Shown piece by piece: positions 15,801-25,817 of a stretch of DNA of 64,000 nt. The notes beneath the pieces were generated by a model. That model ran no database searches. It saw nothing but the letters and a program-made list of their open reading frames with translations, and was not told the DNA's origin. The position numbers and the translations under genes are program-made. Source of the stretch: Lathyrus oleraceus (Eukaryota > Streptophyta > Magnoliopsida > Fabales > Fabaceae); NCBI RefSeq assembly GCF_024323335.1, contig NC_066579.1, positions 129,607,854 through 129,671,853 of the forward strand. The letters are read 5' to 3'. How positions within the stretch are numbered: position 1 is the first letter of the stretch; each line of letters begins with the position of its first letter.

Positions 15801-17722
15801 ATTTAAAAAGACGAAGACTTAAGCATATAGAGGATTTTCCCATTGTATAGAAACATGTACACTTGAGTTCACCAACACAAATAATACACTAATTGGAAAC
15901 CATACCAAGCATTTTCCTCGACCAACCCTATGTCTAGGATTCTCGACACAACTTACAAATCATTGTATCATGTTTTGACTTTCTGTGGATTTCAAATTCT
16001 CCATGGGACTCGTATCCACTCCAAGAATCGTCTCTCCCTATGGGACTCAATACCCATTTCGGGCCTTATTCCTCGTATGAGACTCTAACCCACTTTGAGG
16101 TCGACTCTGTGGATTTCAGATTCTCCATGAGACTTTAACCCATTTCAAGAATCATCGCTCCATATGGGACTCGAACCTATTTAGAGCATTTTCTCGTATG
16201 GGACTCTAACCCACTTTGATGTCCACATCATTAATAGAACTCTAACCCATAAGGTTCATGTGGAGTAATAGTGCAAGTATTAAAATTCTTACTTTTCTTA
16301 AGCATAACAATTCGGTACGGGCATGACATTGGGGTTGTTTATGAATACATGATTGGTCTATTAAACACAATGTGATTGTACTTATTAATCACTAGGTGAT
16401 CAAATTCACCAAGTCTCATAACATTAACTCATATTCCACACAAAACATATTAGTTCGTAACTAAACTACCATTTTAGCGACTACTTGTCCACAATACACA
16501 CTGGGGTACCTTCGTGTTCAAGCATCGCCACCAAAGTCATTTTCATAACCTAAGTTGTCTTTCTAGTTCATTCACTTAGTTACACTCCTATGTTTCCTCA
16601 CTCAGCATCATAAGGTTTTAATCATATTATTACACAATAAAAACAAATAATAATTCATAATACAATTTACAGCATACATCATAATATAATTCATAAAGAT
16701 TCGTAACCAATTTCATTAACAATATACAAACAATAATCATGATACTGGCATGATTTAGTCTCACATGTTGATGAGGTATTGGACTAACTTTCCAATATAT
16801 CCTACCTCACTTTAATCGGAGCTACCATTCCCATTTTATGGTGGAAACAAAGAACAAGGTACATAACCAACTTCAAACGCATCATATCATATATGATAGT
16901 TTATCATCACTATCATATCAATCATTGGCATAAAATCATGTTTTTACTTCACTATATAATAATGCATTGAAATAGCTTTCTAATGCATCCTAGCGTGTCT
17001 CATTCAGAGTTACGAAACTCAAGTGACAACCATTTTAACCAAAACAAGATTCTAGGTTAGAACACACTCACATTCGTGTAATTCGACCGATTAATGTTAA
17101 TCTAATGCATACATATCATAGTACAAGTTATAAGACTGTTAAGATAGTTTAGAAACATGGAACACAAGGTTTTTGGATGAAAAACAACGCAATAATTGAG
17201 TGCATACATGTTCAATCGATTGCACATAACTTCCTCAATTTTCTGTCAAACGAAAACAACATTTTTGGGCATGACAATCGATTGTCCCAGGGTGCAATCG
17301 ATTGTCACTGCAACTTTTCTCAAATATCTCCTTTCTAAACATATCCTCTTCCATTCCTAACCATTCTAATCCATTCCAAATCATCAATCAACCCAAATAC
17401 ACATGATTTTTAGTCATAACTCCAAGAGTAAAACATGTACATATGCAACCATGTTTACTCTTTACTCATACAACATGTATTCATAACTATAATAACAACA
17501 ACATAGCTTCAATATCATGAACTCAAATAACCAATAAGAACACATGACATGGTTTTAACACAATAACATAACTCATGGTTCTATCATAACATTATCAACA
17601 TGTAGTATCATCAACAAGCATGGAATTAAAAAATAGAACAAGTAACATCATCAACTTTCATGATTAGAGTTAGAACACATAAATCCTAAGTTGCTCGTAG
17701 GCTAAACTATCTAGGAACTCAC
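12891..17722. repeat. Old segmental repeat, copy III (continues at 60208)
   Basis: Third copy of the AT-rich repeat, in the same block order as copy II. It includes the second copy of the LTR-like block from about 15610, cut at 17722 by the Athila insertion. A patch at 14260-14960 has no match elsewhere in the window and shows nothing recognisable. The 71-residue frame at 13730-13945 is not preserved in the sister copies. Confidence 0.65.
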
Positions 17723-19136
17723 TGATCGCAAAAATAGCAAGTGTATTATTTTTGCTGATGTAGTAATAAGAGGGATGTTTCCCAAATATCGATCTCGAGG
17801 ATTGCGCAACAATATAAGAGTAAACAGTTACTCAATTGAACAAAAGTAAGAGTTTGGGTTTGGTAAAATTCACTGTAAGGAAAAATAAAACAAATAAATA
17901 GTTTCACAGATTAATATGATATGCCAAGGAAGGTGTATAAAAATCTCATGTAATGACCCTTAAGTGTATATCTCCTTAATACTGAACATTGTTTCAATTA
18001 TCGGATCTTAAGATTATTTCCCCCTAAAACCTCGGAGGGAAACCTTTGGTATTCAATCTAACCTCTAAGTCCTTAGGTGATTATGATGAAACCAAGCATT
18101 TTAATTTAACAAGAATAATCTGGTAACCATAGGGTATCCCTAGTCCTAGGCGATATCTACAATGGTTTCACTGTATAAAAACCTTAACAATTGCAGTCCT
18201 TCTAATCGTTAACCATACATTAATCTTAATTTTTGCCATAAAGAAAGCATTACGTGAATCTTATAGTGAAATTGATAACAAATAACATATATAAAGGAAA
18301 ATCTAACATCAGAGTCATTACATGATCAATTCAGGGACACCCCTCTGGCATTGGGGGGTTTAGCCTAACATATTATTCAAATCAGTACAAGATAAAATTG
18401 AGACATTACAAAAAGTTTGGAATTCCGTTGATCTTCAATTGCGTCCGCTCTTGAAGGATCTCCGTTCTTCTTCGCTTTCCATTGCTTCAATCTTGATCGT
18501 CTCTAATTTTTTATCGTCTCAAAAGTCCCTCTCTCCATATTCAAATCTTCTGTGAATAGTTCCTGATGACAATTTTTCTCTCATAAAAATCCAAAATGCC
18601 CTCCGGGGTAAGTTGTGCCAAAAACAACACAAAACTGGAAAATCAAGTGCCCAAGCCAACACTGGTCATGTCAGGCAACACGCCAGGCTGTGTTGGGCTT
18701 CTGGAGCACAAAGCCTTGACACGCCTGCTCAGGGAGGCTGACACGGGCCATGTTAGCTGACACGGGCACCTGTGTCAGCTCTCTGTTTTCCTCTTCCGTG
18801 ACACTTCTTCTGACACGGCCCGTGTTGGGTAACACGGGTGGCCGTGTCAAGGCTACTGTAGGTCCACTTTTCTTCTTCCAACGGGCCCGAAACGTCTGAT
18901 TTGCTTGTCTATCCCTACGGTACATTTGTTTACACCTGAAACCAAAGGAACTACCACAAAAGGACATAAAATGGAGTATGATGAGGCATATAACATGTAA
19001 TCAACAAATGGAAACAACAATACCAAACATCTAAATAACTAAACAAAATAATAAAATAAGTGGACTAATATGTTACCGACTTCTTACAAAGGTGCCAAAT
19101 GAGTGTCAGAACACAAGGAGAATTGGAGACTGATCA
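17723..19136 (-). repeat. Athila 3' LTR
   Basis: 1414 bp, aligned end to end with 58821-60207. It differs from the partner at many scattered sites and by indels, including an extra block of about 18 bp (a second copy of a CTGACACGGGC word near 18740-18765) and a longer AAATAAAACAAATAAATAG stretch near 17880. The divergence is clearly greater than between the LTRs of the nested elements, which makes this the oldest large insertion. It contains palindromic CCGTGTCA words at 18670-18860. Confidence 0.92.
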
Positions 19137-19150
19137 CAACCCCAAACTTA
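19137..19150 (-). promoter_or_regulatory. Athila polypurine tract
   Basis: Directly next to the inner edge of the 3' LTR the minus strand reads TAAGTTTGGGGTTG. A purine-rich stretch of this kind primes plus-strand DNA synthesis, and AAGTTTGGGG is typical for Athila-type elements. Confidence 0.75.
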
Positions 19151-19405
19151 TCTCATTGCTTGTCCTCAAGTGATGCTCGAGACATCAGGACGATTACCCC
19201 CAAATTTCGCATCCACAATGCTACTGCGATCTTTTACGATCTCCTGTTCACTTTTCAATCACAATTTTACTCTTTCCCGATTTCTGACTTTAGCCACACT
19301 TTAACTTTAACACATCTTTTGGTCTGTAGCTTTTCACACTCTCACCAAATCTCTCGGGATCAAAGTGTTTACACTAAAAAAAAACAGAGCATGCAGAGTC
19401 AACTC
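19151..19405 (-). other. Athila 3' untranslated region, cut by SIRE insertion
   Basis: Non-coding sequence between the purine tract and the SIRE target site. It continues at 29633-29676 and 30482-31270 once the SIRE and hAT elements are removed. I see no conserved protein in it. Confidence 0.6.
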
Positions 19406-20488
19406 TGTAAGAACAAAAATTGTTCTACAACAGATTCCATGATTTTGATGATAACAAAGGATGAAACCAAAATTGGCACCCTAACGAAAAGTTTCTAAGT
19501 GTGCAGAGTTCTAAGGAAAGAAGGAAGAGATCTGATGACGTCATCAGATACAGAATCATATCAGATACAAATTATCAGAAGACCAGAAGCATCTGAAGTA
19601 GAAACACGTTCAAGAAAGTCTAACTCTGAGCAAAACAGCAAAATATCAGAAGCATCTGAACAAGAAGTACGCTCTAGAAGTTCTGACTCTGAACAACGGT
19701 ATGTCAAACTCCAGAAGCTCTCAGCGCTATCTGAAGAAACCATCAGAACTCAAAAGAAATCAACATCAGAAGTTAGATAGCAAGATTCCAAGATTCCCAG
19801 AAACACGAAGACTCTGATCATGGATTTCCTAATAAAGAAAGAGTAACGTTAACTTCAAATAAAGGCTTGGAAATGGATTTCCTAATACAGAAAGAGACGT
19901 TAACTCCAAATTCAAATGAAAAGGAACTATATTTGGAAAGAAGTCATTCGAGGAGAAAAAGTAGTGTTGGCAAGAAGCTATATAAGTTATGGCATTAATT
20001 CAAATTATTGGCCATCAATTTCAACGACTACTTCACTCCTATATAAAGGACTGCAAATCAACATTGAGAAGACAAGAAAATACTGAAACATCAACACACA
20101 TAAAAATGTCTTATTCTCTCAATCTTCACAAAGCTTTTGCTTAGAACGTGAAACACTCTTTTGTTCTTACTGTTGTAATATTTGCTTATCTTAGAAGCAC
20201 TCTAGATTACATAAGTCTTTATCTTTGTTTTTATTTCCTCAAGTGACTATGCGCAGTCTGTATACTTGAGAGGACTAAGAGATCTTTCTCTTAGACGTGG
20301 TTTGTAATCAATCTTTCAAGATTAGTGGATTAAGTCCTTGTTGAAGGCGAAATCACCTTGGCCGGGTGGACTGGAGTAGCTTTGTGTTATAAGCGAACCA
20401 GTATAAATTCCTTGTGTGGTTTTTATTTTAAAAAGTGCTTATTTTCCAAAACAATTCAAACCCCCCTTTCTTGTTTTTCTCACCTTCA
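19406..20488 (+). repeat. SIRE 5' LTR
   Basis: Begins TGTAAGAACAAAAATTG and ends CTCACCTTCA. U3 holds two kinds of direct repeat upstream of the TATA box: an imperfect pair of about 60 bp at 19586-19700 (each starting AGAAGCATCTGAA) and a 53-bp pair at 19820 and 19873 (ATGGATTTCCTAATA). TATA is at 20040-20047. The 93-residue frame at 19499-19780 lies inside U3, recurs in the 3' LTR and is not a gene. Confidence 0.95.
20040..20047 (+). promoter_or_regulatory. SIRE LTR TATA box
   Basis: TATATAAA followed by GGACTGCAAATC, with the same sequence at 29179-29186 in the 3' LTR. It lies about 450 bp before the LTR end, giving a U3 of roughly 630 bp. Confidence 0.8.
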
Positions 20489-20490
20489 AT

Positions 20491-20502
20491 TGGTATCAGA
20501 GC
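20491..20502 (+). promoter_or_regulatory. SIRE primer binding site (tRNA-iMet)
   Basis: TGGTATCAGAGC lies two bases after the 5' LTR end and is complementary to the 3' end of initiator methionine tRNA, the usual primer for SIRE-type copia elements. Confidence 0.95.
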
Positions 20503-20570
20503 TCCGGCTCTGTTATTGATTTTCTAATCAAACACTTAACAGTGTAGAGAGATCCAGAACGAGAAAAACT

Positions 20571-21359
20571 ATGGCCCACACAAATGAAAAGGATAGTTAC
20601 AATGCTAAGCCTCTTGTCTTTGATGGAGAGAAATTCGATTACTGGAAAGATAGAATTGAAAGTTTCTTTCTAGGCTATGATGCTGATCTCTGGGACATTG
20701 TCACAGATGGATACAAACCGCCTGTCACAGAGGATGGAGCTGAAGTTCCCAGAAGTAAGATGTCAGATGATCAGAAGCGAGTTTTCAAAAATCATCACAA
20801 GGCCAGAACCATACTCCTCAATGCTATATCTTACAACGAGTATGAAAAGATCACCAACAGAGAAACAGCCAAAGACATACTTGACTCTCTAAGGATGACT
20901 CATGAAGGAAACTCTCAGGTCAAAGAGACAAAGGCTCTGGCGCTTATCCAGAAATATGAAGCCTTCAAAATGGAAGATGACGAAGCCATAGAGGTAATGT
21001 TCTCTAGATTCCAAACTCTTGTTGCAGGTCTCAAAGTTCTAGACAAAGGGTACACAACTGCAGACCACGTCAAAAAGATAGTCAGAAGCTTGCCAAAGAA
21101 GTGGAGACCCATGGTCACTGCTCTGAAGCTGTCTAAGGATCTGAACAATATCAGTCTTGAAGAGCTGGTCAGTTCTCTCAGAAGCCATGAGATAGAACTA
21201 GAGGAAGATGAACCTCAGAAGAAGAACAAGTCTGTAGCATTAAAGTCCAGATCTGAAAGACACAATCTGACAGAACCAAAGCCTTCCAGGCAGAAACTGA
21301 AGATGCTGATGACTCTGAACCAGAAGATTCTGATGATGAAGAAGAATTGTCCCTCCTGA
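20571..21359 (+). pseudogene. gag: SIRE gag, N-terminal part, frameshifted
   Basis: Starts 69 bp after the primer site with ATG in the context AACTATGGC. It encodes the UBN2/retrotran_gag type capsid domain of Ty1/copia: a YWKDRIESF motif near residue 24 and a long alpha-helical middle (KETKALALIQKYEAF near 118). From about 21285 the authentic sequence continues in another frame (acidic DDSEPEDSDDEEE), so the last 25 or so residues of this frame are out of register. A one-base indel between about 21275 and 21295 is the simplest cause. Confidence 0.85.
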
Positions 21360-21781
21360 CCAGAAGAGTTAAACAACTCTGGAAAAAGAGGAACAACAAC
21401 TTCAGAAGACCAAGACCCAGAGGGGATCGATCAGAATCAACCTCAAAAGGTAAAACTAACAAAGATATTACTTGTTATGAATGTAAAGAAACAGGTCACT
21501 ACAGGAATGAATGCCCCAAGCTAAAGAAAGACAATTCTAGAAAAGAAAGCTTCAAGAAAAATACCTTCAGGACAAAGAAAGGATTAATGGCTACCTGGGA
21601 TGATAGTGAATCTGGCTCATCAGAATCTGACTCTGATGAACATGCAAATGTGGCATTTATGGCTACCACATCCAGAAGCAGCTCAGATGAAGAATCTGAA
21701 GAGGTATTTTCTGAACTCTCTCGATCTGATCTAGAATCATGCTTGTCAGAAACTCTTAGCTCATATCAGAAATTAAAATAA
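21347..21781 (+). pseudogene. gag: SIRE gag, zinc-knuckle part
   Basis: Continues gag in the shifted frame; the true in-frame start is near 21290, not the ATG at 21347. It carries a basic stretch (RRPRPRGDR) and one CCHC knuckle, CYECKETGHYRNEC, for RNA binding in the particle. It stops at TAA 21779-21781, after which the same frame is open again from 21782, so this is a single nonsense codon rather than the natural end of gag. Confidence 0.85.
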
Positions 21782-22300
21782 AAGTTTAAAAATATAAAAG
21801 GCTGTCTTGAAGCAAAATTTGAAGAATGTGGCAAACTTGAGATGACAATTCTAAAACGAGAGGATGAAATCAGATCCTTAACATTACAAAGAAATGCAGC
21901 GAATACAAAACGTTTAGAACTGGAAGAAGTGTTATCTCAAACTCCACAGACTTCAAATGCAATAATTTATAAATACGAAGAAGCCTTTCAAGAATTTCTG
22001 AAAAATGGGATAGGAAGGAGTGTCATGGCATCCATGATTTATGGAGTTAGTCAGAACAATAAAAAGGGAATTGGGTATGATTCTAAGGAAGATAACATTT
22101 CTACTGGTGACCAACTTAAATCTCCGTTTTCATATCACTATACGCACACACAAGAACAAAAATTTGAAAATGCTAGAAAACCCAAAGTTATAAGAAACTC
22201 TGGGAAAACTAATCAAAGAGGACCCAAGAGATTCTGGGTACCAAAAGATAAGACTGTTTATGTTGCAGATATCCTATGCAGCAAAGTTCAGACACCAGTC
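21782..22300 (+). pseudogene. gag: SIRE gag-protease linker, frame broken
   Basis: Open in the frame of the zinc-knuckle segment, with a charged, probably helical stretch (KREDEIRSLTLQ near 21850) and a FWVPKDKTVYVA word near 22230 typical of the region before the SIRE protease. The frame must shift back before 22311, where the protease motif is read in the frame of pol. The tail read past about 22280 in this frame is an artefact of the protease coding sequence. Confidence 0.7.
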
Positions 22301-25300
22301 ATGGTACCTGGACTCTGGATGCTCGCGACACATGACGGGAAGAAAGTCTATGTTCCAAAGCCTGGAACTTAAAGATGCTGGATTCGTAGGCTTCGGAGGA
22401 GATCAGAAAGGAAGGATCAGAGACTCCGGAACTATTGGTAATGGCACTCTTCCCTCTATATCTGATGTTCTTTACGTAGAAGGATTAATGCATAACTTGT
22501 TATCCATAAGTCAATTAAGTGATAACGGTTATGACGTGATCTTTAATCAAAAAACATGTAAAGCCATAAATCAAAACAATGGTTCAGTCCTATTCACAGG
22601 CAAGAGGAAAAACAACATTTATAAAATCAATCTTTCTGATTTAAAAGAACAAAATGTTAAATGTCTGATGACTGTTCACGAAGAGCAATGGGTGTGGCGT
22701 AGACGCTTGGGCCACATTAGCATGAGGAAACTTTCTCAGCTAAATAAACTCGAGTTAGTCAGAGGCCTACCTAAACTAAAGTTTTCTTCAGATGCTCTAT
22801 GTGAGGCATGTCAGAAAGGAAAATTTTCAAAAACGTCTTTCAAAAAGAAAAATGTTGTTTCTACCTCTAAGCCTCTGGAACTTCTCCACATTGACTTATT
22901 TGGTCCTGTGAAAACAGCATCAGTCAATGGAAAGAAGTATGGACTAGTCATTGTTGATGATTATAGCCGCTGGACATGGATGAAATTCCTAAAGCACAAG
23001 AGTGAGTCTCACTCTGTATTCACTAGTTTCTGCTCCAAAGTGCAAAAAGAATTTGACTCTAAAATTATTAGAGTCAGAAGTGATCATGGTGGGGAATTTG
23101 AAAACAAAGATTTTGAGGAATTATTTGACTCTAATGGAATATCCCATGATTTCTCCTGCCCTAGAACTCCACAACAAAATGGAGTTGTAGAGAGGAAGAA
23201 TAGGACACTCCAAGAGATGGCCAGAACCATGATCAATGAAACTAATGTGGCAAAGCACTTTTGGGCAGAAGCTGTAAATACAGCGTGTTACATTCAGAAT
23301 AGAATCTCTATAAGACCTATTCTGGAAAAGACTCCCTATGAACTGTGTAAAGGAAGAAAACCAAACATTTCATATTTTCATCCTTTTGGATGTTCTTGCT
23401 TTATCTTAAACACTAAAGAACATCTGAACAAGTTCGATTCCAAAGCACAGAAAGGTATTATGTTAGGATACTCAGAGCGCTCTAAAGGCTACAGAGTATA
23501 CAACACAGAAACCAAAATTGTGGAAGAATCAATTCATGTCAGATTTGATGATAAGCTTGACCCTGAAAAGTCAAAGCTAGTTGAAAATTTTGCAGATTTA
23601 GAAATCACTCTTGCAGGATCTGATAAAACTCCAGAAGCAACTGTCACTCAGAACTCTGAAGAAATTAAATCCCCAGAAATCCCAAAGAAAGTTAAAAGTC
23701 GTATCAACGTATCTGAAGATTTGATTCTGGGAAACAAGGACGAACCTGTCAGAACCAGATCTACCTTCAGGACCTCTGAAGATACTCCTCTGGGACTAGT
23801 GTCTCTGATTGAGCCTACGTCCTGTGATGAAGCACTTCAAGATAACGACTGGGTTTCAGCCATGCAAGAAGAATTAGATCAATTCACAAAGAATGATGTC
23901 TGGGATCTTGTTCCAAAGCCCAGAGGCACTCACGTTATTGGAACCAGATGGGTATTCAGAAACAAGCTGAATGAGAAAGGAGAAGTCGTCAGAAATAAAG
24001 CTCGACTGGTAGCTCAAGGTTGTAGTCAACAAGAAGGTATTGACTATAATGAAACCTTTGCTCCAGTCGCAAGGTTAGAATCTATTCGTCTTCTTGTATC
24101 TTTTGCTATAAACCACTCTATCAAATTATATCAAATGGATGTCAAGAGTGCATTTCTTAATGGTTATATTTCAGAAGAAGTGTATGTCAACCAACCTCCA
24201 GGTTTTGAAAATCCAAATTTTCCAGAACATGTTTTTAAACTTAAAAAATCTTTATATGGACTTAAACAAGCTCCCAGAGCTTGGTATGAACGTTTAAGCA
24301 ATTTTCTTCTGGAACACAATTTTATCAGAGGGAAAGTTGACTCCACACTCTTCTGTAAGAACCTTAACAATGATCTCATGATATGCCAGATATACGTTGA
24401 TGATATTATTTTTGGTTCAGTTATCGCCTCTGTTTGTCAAGAATTCTCTAAGTTAATGCAGGCAGAATTTGAAATGAGCTTAATGCAAGAACTAAAGTTC
24501 TTTCTGGGAATTCAAATTAACCAAACTTCAGAAGTTACATACGTTCATCAAAGAAAATACATTAAAGATGTTCTAAATAAATTTGATATGGCTGACTGCA
24601 ATTCTGCAAAAACTCCCATGCATCCGACATGCATTCTTGAAAAGGAAGAAGTAAGCAAAAAGGTTTGTCAGAAGCTATATCGAGGTATGATAGGCTCTCT
24701 TCTCTATCTGACTGCTACTCGTCCTGATATTCTCTTTAGTGTCTGTCTCTGTGCCAGATTCCAATCAGATCCTAGAGAATCTCATTTAACAGCAGTTAAG
24801 AGAATTCTCAAGTATCTGAAAGGAACTTCTAACCTGGGCCTGATGTATGAGAAAACATCAGAGTATAGACTTTCGGGTTACTGTGATGCAGATTATGCAG
24901 GAGATAGATTAGAACGAAAAAGCACATCTGGAAATTGCCAGCTTCTGGGAAACAATCTGATATCCTGGGCCAGCAAGAGACAGTCAACTATTGCTCTATC
25001 TACTGCAGAAGCAGAATATATCTCAGCATCACTGTGCACAACTCAGATGCTCTGGATGAAGAATCAGTTAGAAGATCTGCAAATCTTCGAGAGTAACATT
25101 CCTATCTTCTGTGATAATACTGTTGCCATTTGTCTAAGTAAGAATCCCATTCTACACTCCAGAGCCAAGCACATTGAAATAAAACATCATTTTATCAGAG
25201 ACTATGTTCAGAAAGGGATAGTAACATTGAAGTTCATTGATACAGATCATCAATGGGCAGATATATTTACTAAGCCTTTAGCTGAAGATAGATTTCTTTT

Positions 25301-25340
25301 TATCTTAGAAAATCTGAACATTCAAAATTGCCCTGAATAA
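22260..25340 (+). CDS. pol: SIRE pol polyprotein: protease, integrase, RT, RNase H
   Basis: 1026 codons, uninterrupted. Aspartic protease motif LDSGCSRHMTG with catalytic Asp18; GAG-pre-integrase HHCC region (RRLGH then CEACQKGK, about residues 150-190); integrase core with D212, D275 and E311, spaced as in DD35E; copia RT with ARLVAQG near residue 582 and YVDD with Asp714-Asp715; RNase H with CDADYAG, and the HIEIKHHFIRD block near the C end. The ATG at 22260 is only the first in this frame; the natural product is made as a gag-pol fusion and cut by its own protease. All catalytic residues that I checked are present, so enzyme activity is possible if the frame upstream were supplied in trans. 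Confidence 0.95.
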   Translation: MLQISYAAKFRHQSWYLDSGCSRHMTGRKSMFQSLELKDAGFVGFGGDQKGRIRDSGTIGNGTLPSISDVLYVEGLMHNLLSISQLSDNGYDVIFNQKTCKAINQNNGSVLFTGKRKNNIYKINLSDLKEQNVKCLMTVHEEQWVWRRRLGHISMRKLSQLNKLELVRGLPKLKFSSDALCEACQKGKFSKTSFKKKNVVSTSKPLELLHIDLFGPVKTASVNGKKYGLVIVDDYSRWTWMKFLKHKSESHSVFTSFCSKVQKEFDSKIIRVRSDHGGEFENKDFEELFDSNGISHDFSCPRTPQQNGVVERKNRTLQEMARTMINETNVAKHFWAEAVNTACYIQNRISIRPILEKTPYELCKGRKPNISYFHPFGCSCFILNTKEHLNKFDSKAQKGIMLGYSERSKGYRVYNTETKIVEESIHVRFDDKLDPEKSKLVENFADLEITLAGSDKTPEATVTQNSEEIKSPEIPKKVKSRINVSEDLILGNKDEPVRTRSTFRTSEDTPLGLVSLIEPTSCDEALQDNDWVSAMQEELDQFTKNDVWDLVPKPRGTHVIGTRWVFRNKLNEKGEVVRNKARLVAQGCSQQEGIDYNETFAPVARLESIRLLVSFAINHSIKLYQMDVKSAFLNGYISEEVYVNQPPGFENPNFPEHVFKLKKSLYGLKQAPRAWYERLSNFLLEHNFIRGKVDSTLFCKNLNNDLMICQIYVDDIIFGSVIASVCQEFSKLMQAEFEMSLMQELKFFLGIQINQTSEVTYVHQRKYIKDVLNKFDMADCNSAKTPMHPTCILEKEEVSKKVCQKLYRGMIGSLLYLTATRPDILFSVCLCARFQSDPRESHLTAVKRILKYLKGTSNLGLMYEKTSEYRLSGYCDADYAGDRLERKSTSGNCQLLGNNLISWASKRQSTIALSTAEAEYISASLCTTQMLWMKNQLEDLQIFESNIPIFCDNTVAICLSKNPILHSRAKHIEIKHHFIRDYVQKGIVTLKFIDTDHQWADIFTKPLAEDRFLFILENLNIQNCPE

Positions 25341-25817
25341 ATTGTGCCTCTGAAGATGTAAAATGAGACTCTGACATAATCAAACAAGTTTCTGTCTCTG
25401 ACTCTGATACTTCTACCAAGTTAAGAAGATATCTGAGTTAGAAATCTCCAGGAACCAATCCTTTGGTATTCCTGAAGATCAGATACATCAAAACACGTGG
25501 AGCACTTAGCGTCTAACCTTGGAACTTCTAGACAGCTGTCCAGAAGAAATTCAAAGGCCAGACGATTGAGATCTCCTCGAGCAGTGTGCATACTGTTGGG
25601 ATTAGACATTCATTAATGAGCCTTAATCATTTTTCCCCAAGCGTGCTAACTTGAGTTTTGTGCTAACGCTGAATTGTGTGTCGTTTTGCATGTGTTTTCG
25701 TTTAGGGTATTTAAACACTCATCTCACATTTCACACACTTATCACTCTCACTCACTCTCAAACCCTCTCTGAAGCATTTCTACAAACACTTCATCTTCAT
25801 CTTCTTCTTCATCAACT
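25341..25817 (+). promoter_or_regulatory. SIRE pol-ORF3 spacer with TATA-like box
   Basis: 477 bp without a long frame. It contains TATTTAAA at 25708-25715, and from about 25725 a pyrimidine-rich leader (repeats of CTCACT and CTCTC) leading to the ATG at 25818. This is what a plant 5' untranslated region with its own promoter looks like. A TTTAG|G at 25701-25706 after a T-rich stretch could equally be a splice acceptor for a subgenomic RNA. Both roles are inference. Confidence 0.4.

Noticed and set aside
19499..19780. 93-residue frame in the SIRE LTR U3
   Set aside because: It arises from the imperfect direct repeats upstream of the TATA box and occurs in both LTRs; no start context or domain.
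22260..22372. Overlap of two frames at the SIRE gag-protease border as a programmed frameshift
   Set aside because: No slippery site was evident and gag already has another frameshift and a stop, so decay is the simpler reading.
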